NCBI RefSeq assembly: GCF_000745005.1
Contig: NZ_JQNB01000001.1
Location: forward strand, 2,845,501-2,909,500
Length of the DNA stretch: 64,000 bases
Direction of reading: 5' to 3'
Origin: Luteibacter sp. 9135
GTDB lineage: Bacteria > Pseudomonadota > Gammaproteobacteria > Xanthomonadales > Rhodanobacteraceae
The notes under the pieces are model-generated. The model searched no databases, had not been told where the DNA came from, and was given only the letters and a program-made list of their open reading frames with translations. This document shows, piece by piece, positions 53,869-61,385 of this stretch (position 1 is the stretch's first letter; every line of letters begins with the position of its first letter). A program made the position numbers and the translations under genes.

Positions 53869-54567
53869 TCAGGCAGCAAGTCCAGTCCAGTCCAATGCTT
53901 CACTCGACGAAAGCGGCCCTCCGATTGCCGTCAGGCATTCAAGCGCTTCGTGGGCGAGTAGAGACGACTTTCCGGATGCAGCTGCTACCAGTGCCGCGTC
54001 GAGGCGAGCAATCACGTTCGGCGCTGACTGGGCACACCACTTGCGCATGAGTGGGCTCGATGCCAACCAGCCGGTGTAGCTCAGTGATCGGACGGCGAGA
54101 ATGGTTTGGTAGGTATCGACGGCAAGGAGTTGGCTATCAACGGTGTCGTGCTCACGGCCGATGTCACCGAGTTTGGCCATCAAGGCAAGTCTGTATACCG
54201 TCCAGTTCGGGCGGATTTTCCTGCTCGGCCATGATGACTGGCTCTCCGCCGCAAGGGACGCGAGGACACCATCCTTGTCACTGAGAATGCGGCCCGTGGC
54301 GAGCGCATGGGTATAGAACGATATAAAGCGCGACCGTTGCTCTTGCCAAGCGGATCTGAGTGACGCATCGCTGTGAAGGTGAATATCGAGAAGTCCGTGT
54401 GGCGTCGGAATCTTCTTACGACGCAGTGAAGTAACGCCGTCGGCGAGGACGATAACGTCAATATCAGAATGCTCATCGACAGGACCAACGACGTGAGATC
54501 CAAAAAGAAGCACGCCGTGGTTCGCGCCTAGCGTCTGCCGGACAAGCGAGAGGATGATCTGCGACAT
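53869..54567 (-). CDS. Minimal nucleotidyltransferase-fold protein
   Basis: 232 residues. The N-terminus carries the polymerase-beta-like motif GVLLFGSHVVGPVDEHSDIDVIVL (GS, then SDIDV with two Asp metal ligands), and a third acidic strand (LLDIHLHSD) follows. The rest is helical (LALMAKLGDIGREHD). Such proteins transfer nucleotides to proteins, RNAs or small molecules; some act as toxins or antitoxins. Its place between the precursor and the oxygenase suggests a role in modification or self-protection, an inference. Confidence 0.8.
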   Translation of the reverse strand: MSQIILSLVRQTLGANHGVLLFGSHVVGPVDEHSDIDVIVLADGVTSLRRKKIPTPHGLLDIHLHSDASLRSAWQEQRSRFISFYTHALATGRILSDKDGVLASLAAESQSSWPSRKIRPNWTVYRLALMAKLGDIGREHDTVDSQLLAVDTYQTILAVRSLSYTGWLASSPLMRKWCAQSAPNVIARLDAALVAAASGKSSLLAHEALECLTAIGGPLSSSEALDWTGLAA

Positions 54568-54645
54568 GGTGCGGTCCGATGAAGGGCAAATCGCGGCTGC
54601 AAGGGCGCACTCCCTACAGCCGCGGGCTCAGCGCGTTTTCTCAGA

Positions 54646-55185
54646 TCAGCTCTGGATCGGGCCGACCGTCACAGTGCCGTCGCCGCCACCGCTGTCGCCG
54701 CCGCCGTCACCGTAGCTGCCACCGCCGTCTGCGTAGTAGCCGCCGTCACCGCCGTCACCGCCGCCACCACCGCCGCCCGTGCCTGCTTGGTTGCCATTGG
54801 GATCGATCGCGAGGTGGTGGTTGGTCACAACATCGTGGAACATCGCATTGATCGCGTCGGAAGCTGAGGCTTGGCCACCGTTGCTGTAGGCGTTCCAGTC
54901 GATATTTTCGGGATGGACGATCTCGAAATACTGCCCCGGTGGCGCATGTTCGCCAGCCTGGATGAACGTGTTGTAGTCGTTTTCCAGATACTGGAACTGC
55001 AGGTTGTTGACGTTTGCCGACAACTTGGCGTAGTCGAGCGACGTAAACAGCTTGCCGGCAACGCCGCTATCCAACCCACCTTCGGCAGCCAGATCGATGG
55101 CGGCCTTGGCAAGCACTTCAAACTGTTCTTCGCCAGCATCGCCACCATAGACCTGCGACAGCTCGGAGATATTCAACTCGCGCAT
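54646..55185 (-). CDS. Double-glycine leader precursor protein with Gly-rich tail
   Basis: 179 residues. The first 15 (MRELNISELSQVYGG) form a textbook double-glycine leader: Gly at -1 and -2, Val at -4, Leu at -7 and -12, the pattern cut by C39 peptidase exporters. The next 115 residues are a helical acidic region (EQFEVLAKAAIDLAAEGGLDS...). From residue 131 the chain is a low-complexity Gly/Asp/Tyr/Ser tail, then TVTVGPIQS. A GGAG site lies 8 bases upstream. It lies directly downstream of the C39 exporter and is presumably its substrate. It is long for a bacteriocin and could be a toxin, a signal or a structural product. Candidate modification sites are the Asp, Tyr and Ser residues in the tail. 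Confidence 0.85.
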   Translation of the reverse strand: MRELNISELSQVYGGDAGEEQFEVLAKAAIDLAAEGGLDSGVAGKLFTSLDYAKLSANVNNLQFQYLENDYNTFIQAGEHAPPGQYFEIVHPENIDWNAYSNGGQASASDAINAMFHDVVTNHHLAIDPNGNQAGTGGGGGGGDGGDGGYYADGGGSYGDGGGDSGGGDGTVTVGPIQS

Positions 55186-55211
55186 TGGTCAAACTCCATT
55201 TCGGTTAAGGG

Positions 55212-55868
55212 TTACTTCTCTTCGGTTGCCTGGCACGCCAGCTTCGAGCGGAGCGAAGTTGGCATTACCGTGCTCGGGCCTAAGCGTTTGAGGAGCGCGC
55301 TCACGCGCTTACCCTCACCAGCTCGGCAAACTTCATATCCATGATCAACCAACCATTCCGCGGCTTCTGCTTGGTCGCCGGCGATGGCAGCCTCTAGGGC
55401 GCCACGCGGGACGTTGTCGGTCTTGTCGGGCGTTGATCCCGATGCCAGGCTCGCCCCGGCCTTGAAGAGCGCTGTCATGGCGTCGACGTGACCACACTGC
55501 GCCGCCATGACGATCGGAGCAGATACTGTCATGTCCGTGGTGCCATTAGGATTCGCACCCTGAGCGAGCAGCGTTTCCACCGCGCTCTGGTTTCCCGTCC
55601 AAGCGGCGCCCACCAAGGCTTGGTCAAGAGCGGCACTGTGTGTTGTTGCCGCGGCGGAACCGAGCGAAGCTATGGCATTCTTGAGCGACGCGTCGTTCCC
55701 GCTGAAGACAGCAAGCTGCAGCTGAGTCGCTGGGTCCGCCGAGGAACCTTTCGCCCGCATGGCTTGAAGCGCGGCCGCCTGATTGGACTGGCAGGTTGTG
55801 GGGCTCGCGTGAGCGACTGTGCCCGCGCCAATGAGCAGGAAGGCGAAACAGCCAACGTGAAGTTTCAT
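55212..55868 (-). CDS. Secreted ankyrin-repeat protein
   Basis: 218 residues with a signal peptide (MKLHVGCFAFLLIGAGTVAHAS). Three to four ankyrin-like repeats follow: LDQALVGAAWTGNQSAVETLLAQGANPN, APIVMAAQCGHVDAMTALFKAGA, ALEAAIAGDQAEAAEWLVDHG. Two of its Cys residues flank the repeats. An AAGGA site precedes the ATG at 55868. It lies between exporter and precursor genes. A periplasmic ankyrin protein here may be an immunity or chaperone factor, an inference. Confidence 0.85.
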   Translation of the reverse strand: MKLHVGCFAFLLIGAGTVAHASPTTCQSNQAAALQAMRAKGSSADPATQLQLAVFSGNDASLKNAIASLGSAAATTHSAALDQALVGAAWTGNQSAVETLLAQGANPNGTTDMTVSAPIVMAAQCGHVDAMTALFKAGASLASGSTPDKTDNVPRGALEAAIAGDQAEAAEWLVDHGYEVCRAGEGKRVSALLKRLGPSTVMPTSLRSKLACQATEEK

Positions 55869-55877
55869 GGTCAATCC

Positions 55878-58031
55878 TTAGCGTTTGGGCTTGGTGAGGT
55901 GGATAACTCGATCCGCAGTCTCGATGACCTCGGGCCGGTGTGAAATAAAGATTCGGGTGGTTCCCGACTGGCGTAGCGTCTCCGCGATCCGATGCTCAAG
56001 GTCGGGATCAAGGTGGCTAGTCGCCTCATCCATGATGAGAATCCGCGGACGGCGATAAAACGCACGAGCCAGGAACATGCGCTGTTGTTGGCCTCCGGAT
56101 AGACTCGAACCCATATCGCCAACGAGGGTATGAAACCCCATCGGCATCTTCACGATGTCATCGTAAATCTCGGCTTGACGAGCTGCGTCTTCGACGCGCT
56201 GAGGGTCGGCCTCTTCATCAAAGAAGCTGATGTTGTCGGCGACTGTTCCCGAAAAGAGGCGGTCATCCTGCATGACCGTAGAGGTCATCTGCCGGAGCCG
56301 CGCCTTGCCCAGATGCTTCAGATCAATGCCGCCGATCTCGATTCGCCCCTGATTCGGATCCAATAAGCCAACCAGGATGCGAACGAGGGTGCTTTTCCCA
56401 CAACCGGATGGACCGACAACGACCACTGACTCTCCGGCGGCGACCTCAAAGGACACGTCCTTAATTATCCACGGCTCGCCGGCCGCATACCGGAAGGCCA
56501 GACGTTCCGCCACGATGGTCGGCTCAGGGTCAGGGCCGGCATACGCGCCGTGGCCGGAAGGCTCCGCAGGCGTCAGGACGATGTCGGCGAGGCGCTCCCC
56601 TTGCATACGAAGGAGACGAAGTTCAATGATGTAATCGACCAAGCTTGATGCCCGAGTGGCGAACTGATCGCCATAGGCGGCAAATGCCATGAGCATGCCG
56701 GCGCTGAAATCTCCCTTGATGGCCATCCAGGCGCCGAGCCAAAGCACCCCGATCTTCTGGATACCACTTGTGATGGTGCTGAAGGACGAGAAGATCATGC
56801 TCAAGCGCTGAACGACAATGCTAGCGTTTAGCGACTCCGCCGTGACGTTCATATAGTTGGACGAGCGGACGGACTCTTTGTTGAATAGCCGGATGGTCTG
56901 AACACCGCGTGCCGACTCCATGAACTGCGATTGTTGCTTTGCGTTGATCACGATCTGCCCGAGGTTTGCCTCGCGATACACCCGGTAGTAGAGCAGTCGG
57001 CTGAGCGTGTATAGCCCGATAGCACCGACGATGATGGCGGTGAGCAACGGGCTGTAGACGAGCAATAGAATGCCAGTGGCAATCGCCATGACCCCGTCCA
57101 TAACCACTTCGACAAACCGGGTGGTAAGAGTCTTTTGGATGTTCGCGATGACGCCGAATCGCGAGACGATGTCACCGAGATGTCGACGGAGGAACCAACC
57201 CTGTGGGAGTCGAAGCAAGTGCTGAAAAACGTTACCCGTCCATTTCAGCGAGAACTGACTGGTCATCCAAGTGATAGTCCAGGTTCTGGCTGCACCGACA
57301 ATCACCTGCAGAAGTAAGAGAAAGGAAAAACTGATGCCTAGGAAGGTCAGTAGGTCAAGATCGCTGTCGGCGAGGACTTGGTCGACTACGATTTCCAGGA
57401 ACTGTGGCGCAAGAAGCGAGAAGAGCTCTAGCACCGCCGCCAATGCGAACACCACCGCCAGGGATCGACCGAGACCCTGGACCGAGCCCACGATGTCACG
57501 CATGGCAATCGGTGGCTCGGCCCGTTTTCGCCGAAAGTCCGGGCCGCGCGTTACCTCGACGGCAATGCCGGTGAAGTGCTTGGAAGCTTCTTTAATGGAA
57601 AGGCTGCGTTCACCGACAGCGGGATCATGGATGATGAGGCGTCGCTCATTGACACTTCGAAGCACGACGAAGTGGTTCATATCCCAATGTAGAATAGCTG
57701 GTGAATCGAGCTGTCCCAGTTCCGAAAGTTCTAGTTTGACCGGGCGGCTGTTAAGTCCCATCTCACGAGCGATCTGCAGCATGCGTTCCAACTTCATGCC
57801 CTTGAGCGAGCTGGTAAAACGATGCCGCATTTCGGATAACGTCACATGATGCTGAAAGTATCCGGCTACCATTGCGAGGCAAGCGAGGCCGCATTCGGCA
57901 GCTTCGCTCTGGCGGATCAAAGGCAATCGTCGACGTGTGCCGAAGTGGAGAAGTCCGTCGGTGGCGGCGTGGTCGGTGACGAATCCGCCCGCGACGGATT
58001 CGCGTTGCTTCGTCGGGACGTTATCCATCAT
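55878..58031 (-). CDS. C39-peptidase ABC exporter (PCAT) for a double-glycine substrate
   Basis: A 717-residue bifunctional exporter. Residues 35-145 are the cysteine peptidase: Cys47 in QSEAAECGLACLA, His120 in HWDMNHFVVL, Asp136 in HDPAVG. Five or six TM helices lie at about 190-450. The ATPase shows Walker A GPSGCGKSTL, signature LSGGQQQR, Walker B ILIMDEATSHLD and a switch His. It cuts the leader after Gly-Gly while exporting the product. The ATG overlaps the HlyD stop (ATGA), with AGAGG just upstream. Downstream lie the ankyrin and precursor genes. Confidence 0.94.
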   Translation of the reverse strand: MMDNVPTKQRESVAGGFVTDHAATDGLLHFGTRRRLPLIRQSEAAECGLACLAMVAGYFQHHVTLSEMRHRFTSSLKGMKLERMLQIAREMGLNSRPVKLELSELGQLDSPAILHWDMNHFVVLRSVNERRLIIHDPAVGERSLSIKEASKHFTGIAVEVTRGPDFRRKRAEPPIAMRDIVGSVQGLGRSLAVVFALAAVLELFSLLAPQFLEIVVDQVLADSDLDLLTFLGISFSFLLLLQVIVGAARTWTITWMTSQFSLKWTGNVFQHLLRLPQGWFLRRHLGDIVSRFGVIANIQKTLTTRFVEVVMDGVMAIATGILLLVYSPLLTAIIVGAIGLYTLSRLLYYRVYREANLGQIVINAKQQSQFMESARGVQTIRLFNKESVRSSNYMNVTAESLNASIVVQRLSMIFSSFSTITSGIQKIGVLWLGAWMAIKGDFSAGMLMAFAAYGDQFATRASSLVDYIIELRLLRMQGERLADIVLTPAEPSGHGAYAGPDPEPTIVAERLAFRYAAGEPWIIKDVSFEVAAGESVVVVGPSGCGKSTLVRILVGLLDPNQGRIEIGGIDLKHLGKARLRQMTSTVMQDDRLFSGTVADNISFFDEEADPQRVEDAARQAEIYDDIVKMPMGFHTLVGDMGSSLSGGQQQRMFLARAFYRRPRILIMDEATSHLDPDLEHRIAETLRQSGTTRIFISHRPEVIETADRVIHLTKPKR

Positions 58032-59296
58032 TGTTCAACCTCTGCGCGGCGACGCATGCCGTAGATTGGCTCCAGTGCCCATTCGATGATCCGTCGTCGA
58101 TCCAGCAGCATGTCCGCGTCCAAGGCCATTCCTGGCTTCAGCGCCGCCGGCTTGCCGTAGGCAACGACTTCTTGGGCATCCAACGCAACCACCACGCGAT
58201 ACATGGGTTCTTTGGGAGGGTCACCGCCCAACAGTTCGGTGAGTTCGTGCTGGGTTAACGCGCCTTTGGACACCTCAACCACGCGGCCGCGTTGAACACC
58301 GAACTTTTGATAAGGAAAAGCTTGGTAGTGGAGCGCCACGGTCGTTCCCGCCGACACGAACCCGGCGGCGCTACTGGGGACCATCAAATCGGCTTGGAGC
58401 GGGGATCCATCGGGCACGATCGACATGAGACGGTCACCCGATTCGATGGCCTGCCCAAGCGCAACAATCAGGCCGGTGACCGTGCCAGAGGCGGGTGCCC
58501 TGAGCACAGAACTGCGGTCGAGCTCGTTTTGTGCGAGGGATTGATCGTTCTGCGAAAGTTGGTGATTCAGGTCACTTACCTTAGCGGCTGTGGTCAACGG
58601 GAGTTGTTCGAGCTGATCACGGACCGAATCGAGTTGCTGTTTCGACTCAAAGTGTCGGCGCTGAAGGTCTTTGACTTGTGTTTCGGCGGTAAGCTTCTGC
58701 ATACGCTGTTGCTGAACGTCCAGAGCCGATACGTAACCTTTGGATGTCAGCGGCTCAATGCGAGCGAGTAGATCTCCGACGGAAGACGCTTGTTGCTGCG
58801 CCAGGCCCTCTTGGGCGTCGATACGATCAATCTGCTCCGTTAGCATGCGTTCCTGCATATGGAGATCGGACTCTTGCTTGGCCGCGAGCGCTGTGGCGTC
58901 GTGGATATCGTTCCGAATACGGGTTTGCTCGGCGGTGAGCTGCCGCGAAATGGCGGCAGAGGTGTCGCCTAAGGTAGTGCTGCTGCGTTCGCCAGAGAGT
59001 TCGACGATTGGGTCGCCCTTTCTGACATGTTCTCCATCAGATACCAAAAACCGGGCTACCGTGCCAGCGGCGCGGGCGTTCACTGAGACCATGCCGGCGG
59101 TCGGGGTGAGCACACCATCGACGTGCTCCCGACGGGTATACGTGCCGATGAATAGCCACGCAATGATTGCAACGCCGGTCAATCCCGCACCCCATGCCCA
59201 GGCCAAATGCGTAAGAGGGGACGCAATTTGAACGACCCCATGGAAGGAGACGCGGCGCCGCTCTGCGATTTCTTCGCGGAATAGTCCGTCAGCCAT
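58028..59296 (-). CDS. HlyD/CvaA-type periplasmic adaptor
   Basis: 422 residues. One TM helix at about 33-52 (WGAGLTGVAIIAWLFIGTY) is followed by a beta-barrel/lipoyl region (DGVLTPTAGMVSVNARAAGTVARFLVSDGEHVRKGDPIVEL). A long coiled coil (about 105-255) and the returning lipoyl half (LRAPASGTVTGLIVALGQAI) come next. This is the membrane-fusion partner of a type I secretion system and would join the exporter to an unlinked TolC-like channel. It is the first gene of the cluster. Its promoter must lie in the A+T-rich gap upstream. Confidence 0.93.
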   Translation of the reverse strand: MADGLFREEIAERRRVSFHGVVQIASPLTHLAWAWGAGLTGVAIIAWLFIGTYTRREHVDGVLTPTAGMVSVNARAAGTVARFLVSDGEHVRKGDPIVELSGERSSTTLGDTSAAISRQLTAEQTRIRNDIHDATALAAKQESDLHMQERMLTEQIDRIDAQEGLAQQQASSVGDLLARIEPLTSKGYVSALDVQQQRMQKLTAETQVKDLQRRHFESKQQLDSVRDQLEQLPLTTAAKVSDLNHQLSQNDQSLAQNELDRSSVLRAPASGTVTGLIVALGQAIESGDRLMSIVPDGSPLQADLMVPSSAAGFVSAGTTVALHYQAFPYQKFGVQRGRVVEVSKGALTQHELTELLGGDPPKEPMYRVVVALDAQEVVAYGKPAALKPGMALDADMLLDRRRIIEWALEPIYGMRRRAEVEQ

Positions 59297-59613
59297 TCAG
59301 CACTCGATCGCATGTGAAAACGTGGCGAAGCTAACAGATAAAAATCTCAATCAAATCGTAAATTATTGATGTCATAAAGCAAATTTAAATGGTCAATGAC
59401 GGATTTTCGATTTAAGTCAACGCTGATTCATAGGAGCAAAATCTTACTGTAGGGGTTCGCCTACAAGCGCTGGGGCAATTGGCCTACACGCCAAGAGCGG
59501 CGTGGATGTGGAAATGACAAGACAGTTATTGCCCTTCCGCTGCCGTATCGATAGAGGCGCTTTCGTTTTGTCATTCGCTACTCGTATAGTCGTTGTCCCA
59601 ATCGGAGGTAGAC
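59297..59613. other. A+T-rich divergent intergenic region
   Basis: 317 bases between the HlyD gene (minus) and the aspartyl protease gene (plus). The half next to HlyD is the most A+T-rich stretch of the window, with several near-consensus but not convincing -10 and -35 hexamers on both strands. A short GTAGG/CCTAC inverted repeat lies at 59449-59464. It likely holds both promoters and could be bound by an H-NS-like silencer; I cannot place the start sites. Confidence 0.5.
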
Positions 59614-60888
59614 ATGGAAGGAAATGCGACGCAGGTCATAAAAGCGCTTCTTAAGCTCGTGACCATTGCGGCACTCATTGGACTCACCGCGAATGGCGCA
59701 GCTTGCGCCGAGGATACCTCCCCACCGCTGACTGAGACTGCGCTGCGAGACGCTGTCCGCGCCGCAGATGCGCCTGGCTTACTCTTGGCCTTCCAACATC
59801 CAGCGAATGATGCATCACGAGTGCTGGCGGCCATAGGGTTGGATAGGGTGACCTGGCAACTCGACCATTCATCGGCGACGGCACGGACATGCGCTAAAGC
59901 CCTTGCTTCTACGCAGGCTCCTACGGCGTTCTTTTGTGCCAAGTTTGAAGCGGGCAACCTTCGACTCAAAGGTCGTTATTCGGATGCCTCCCGGTTGGAC
60001 GCAGCGGCGGCCGACGCATTTCCTGACGTAGCGAAAGCAGATATTCCTTTCCAGGCGTTCATGCGCGACAACGCCCTCTATGTAGCCATGCCTTCCGTTG
60101 TCGCCGAACACCCAAGTGATGTGACCATTCCTGTTCACTTCGACGCGGCACACGCGTTTTCGCTGGATGCCACCGTGAATGGTCAACTCCTGGCAGTCGG
60201 TCTCGACACAGGTTCAGCGACGACACTGAGCCGGTCGACTGCGAAACGCTTAGGCGTGCAGGTGGTGATTGCGGACCATGGTAAGGCCATCGGTCTGCTG
60301 GGAAAGTCCTCCCCACAGAGCCTTGGCGTTATTGACGAGCTTAAGATTGGATCGGCGATAGTGCGACATTTGCCCGTGGAGATCGTTGACGAGGGTAGAG
60401 ATGTCGTCGGAAACGACGCCTTGATGCAACTGGGTCGTTTTCGCTTGACTAAGGATACGCTTACCCTTCCATCGAGTGCCGACGCTCTCTCATCGTGTCG
60501 AGAGCCAATGTTGGTGAGCACAGCCGCTTTTGGAGGCGGCACGCTTCTGGTCAAGCCTTTGCAAGTCAACGGAGCAACCCGGCTTGTGCTGATCGACACA
60601 GGCGATTCGTTCGTGTTGACCGGGACTGCTTCGGCGGCTGTAGACGCACGGGGTGGTCGCCATCGGCGTGTCATGACCCGTGACCTCACCAGAGCAGATC
60701 AGTCAGTGGATACTGTGGAAGGGCACGCGGCTATTACGCTCGGTGGTCGCGACCACTCACTGAACTTCCCGATCTATTCCACGTCAAATCTTCCGTATCC
60801 TTACATTTTGGGCGGGGGAGCGCTGTCGGAAGTTACATTGGAGGTGGATTTTGAGAAGGCGCACGTATGCTTGACCCACCGAAGCTAG
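59614..60888 (+). CDS. Periplasmic retropepsin-like aspartyl protease with two DTG motifs
   Basis: 424 residues. A signal peptide (residues 9-32, LVTIAALIGLTANGAACA) is followed by about 130 helical residues. Then comes a first protease lobe with Asp198 in LLAVGLDTGSATTLS and a flap region IGLLGKSS. A second lobe has Asp328 in RLVLIDTGDSFVLTG and a final YILGGGALSEV strand. Two DTG lobes in one chain is the pepsin-like arrangement; in bacteria such proteins are rare and little studied. A GGAGG site precedes the ATG. The gene is divergent from the exporter cluster and may process or degrade its product. Confidence 0.85.
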   Translation: MEGNATQVIKALLKLVTIAALIGLTANGAACAEDTSPPLTETALRDAVRAADAPGLLLAFQHPANDASRVLAAIGLDRVTWQLDHSSATARTCAKALASTQAPTAFFCAKFEAGNLRLKGRYSDASRLDAAAADAFPDVAKADIPFQAFMRDNALYVAMPSVVAEHPSDVTIPVHFDAAHAFSLDATVNGQLLAVGLDTGSATTLSRSTAKRLGVQVVIADHGKAIGLLGKSSPQSLGVIDELKIGSAIVRHLPVEIVDEGRDVVGNDALMQLGRFRLTKDTLTLPSSADALSSCREPMLVSTAAFGGGTLLVKPLQVNGATRLVLIDTGDSFVLTGTASAAVDARGGRHRRVMTRDLTRADQSVDTVEGHAAITLGGRDHSLNFPIYSTSNLPYPYILGGGALSEVTLEVDFEKAHVCLTHRS

Positions 60889-60930
60889 GCAGCTAGGCCA
60901 GCGCGTCCCGGAAAGAAAAGCCTGGAAGAC

Positions 60931-61191
60931 TTGCCCTCGGCGTTGGTCCTCTCTCTTCTGCTCGCAGGGGCGGCTTGGGCCGGCTGGTCCGGATTTATTC
61001 TCCACGCCGTGGGCCCGGATGCTCAGAGGGTCAGTAACCAGGTTCCGTTGGACGCGTGGGGTCTGAAGGGATTCTTCGTAATGGGATTTTTGGCGGTCAT
61101 GGCGCTGGCCATGTTGGCCAGCAAGGCGCTTGCCATGCGATGCCAATCGATCCTCGTCGGTCGGCATCTGAAGTCAGATCTACCTAAGTAG
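60931..61191 (+). CDS. Small two-helix membrane protein
   Basis: About 86 residues with two TM helices (LVLSLLLAGAAWAGWSGFIL and GFFVMGFLAVMALAMLASKAL). No ATG is available; the frame can start at the TTG codons 60931 or 60943. The frame is the same as that of the upstream protease and is open back to its TAG stop, so read-through of that stop would make a fusion. The start is therefore uncertain. No family recognised. Confidence 0.55.
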   Translation: MPSALVLSLLLAGAAWAGWSGFILHAVGPDAQRVSNQVPLDAWGLKGFFVMGFLAVMALAMLASKALAMRCQSILVGRHLKSDLPK

Positions 61192-61241
61192 TCGCAATAT
61201 GTTGCGGTGTGCCACGTTGAGAAATAATCTTGTTATGTCAC

Positions 61242-61271
61242 TTGACATCCATTCTATTTCCGTTTGATTAG
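61242..61271 (+). promoter_or_regulatory. Possible sigma-70 promoter upstream of the relaxase
   Basis: A perfect TTGACA at 61242-61247, an 18-base spacer, then GATTAG (3 of 6) at 61266-61271, 115 bases before the relaxase start. Confidence 0.35.
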
Positions 61272-61340
61272 GCAACGTGGGGGCGAGGGATCGGCAGGAC
61301 GTCGGTCTTACATGACAACCCGCTGTGACCCACGGTTAAC

Positions 61341-61370
61341 CGATCGACATCTCGCTCAAGTTGTCGATCG
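61341..61370 (+). repeat. 9-bp inverted repeat before relaxase (candidate oriT element)
   Basis: CGATCGACA at 61341-61349 and its exact complement TGTCGATCG at 61362-61370 flank a 12-base spacer, directly upstream of the MobA-type gene. Relaxase genes commonly have oriT in their leader, with an inverted repeat near the nick site. No known nic consensus was found, so the assignment is tentative; it may also be an autoregulatory site. Confidence 0.4.
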
Positions 61371-61385
61371 CTTCAAGGAAGAAGC

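Noticed and set aside
54660..54790. Repetitive GCCGCC/CACCGCC tract looking like a CRISPR or tandem repeat
   Set aside because: The repetition follows from consecutive Gly codons in the precursor tail; no spacer-repeat regularity exists.
54579..54851. Plus-strand Arg/His-rich 90-residue frame
   Set aside because: It is the antisense of the Gly-codon-rich tail of the precursor gene; the RRHRRH composition comes from GGC/GAC codons read backwards.
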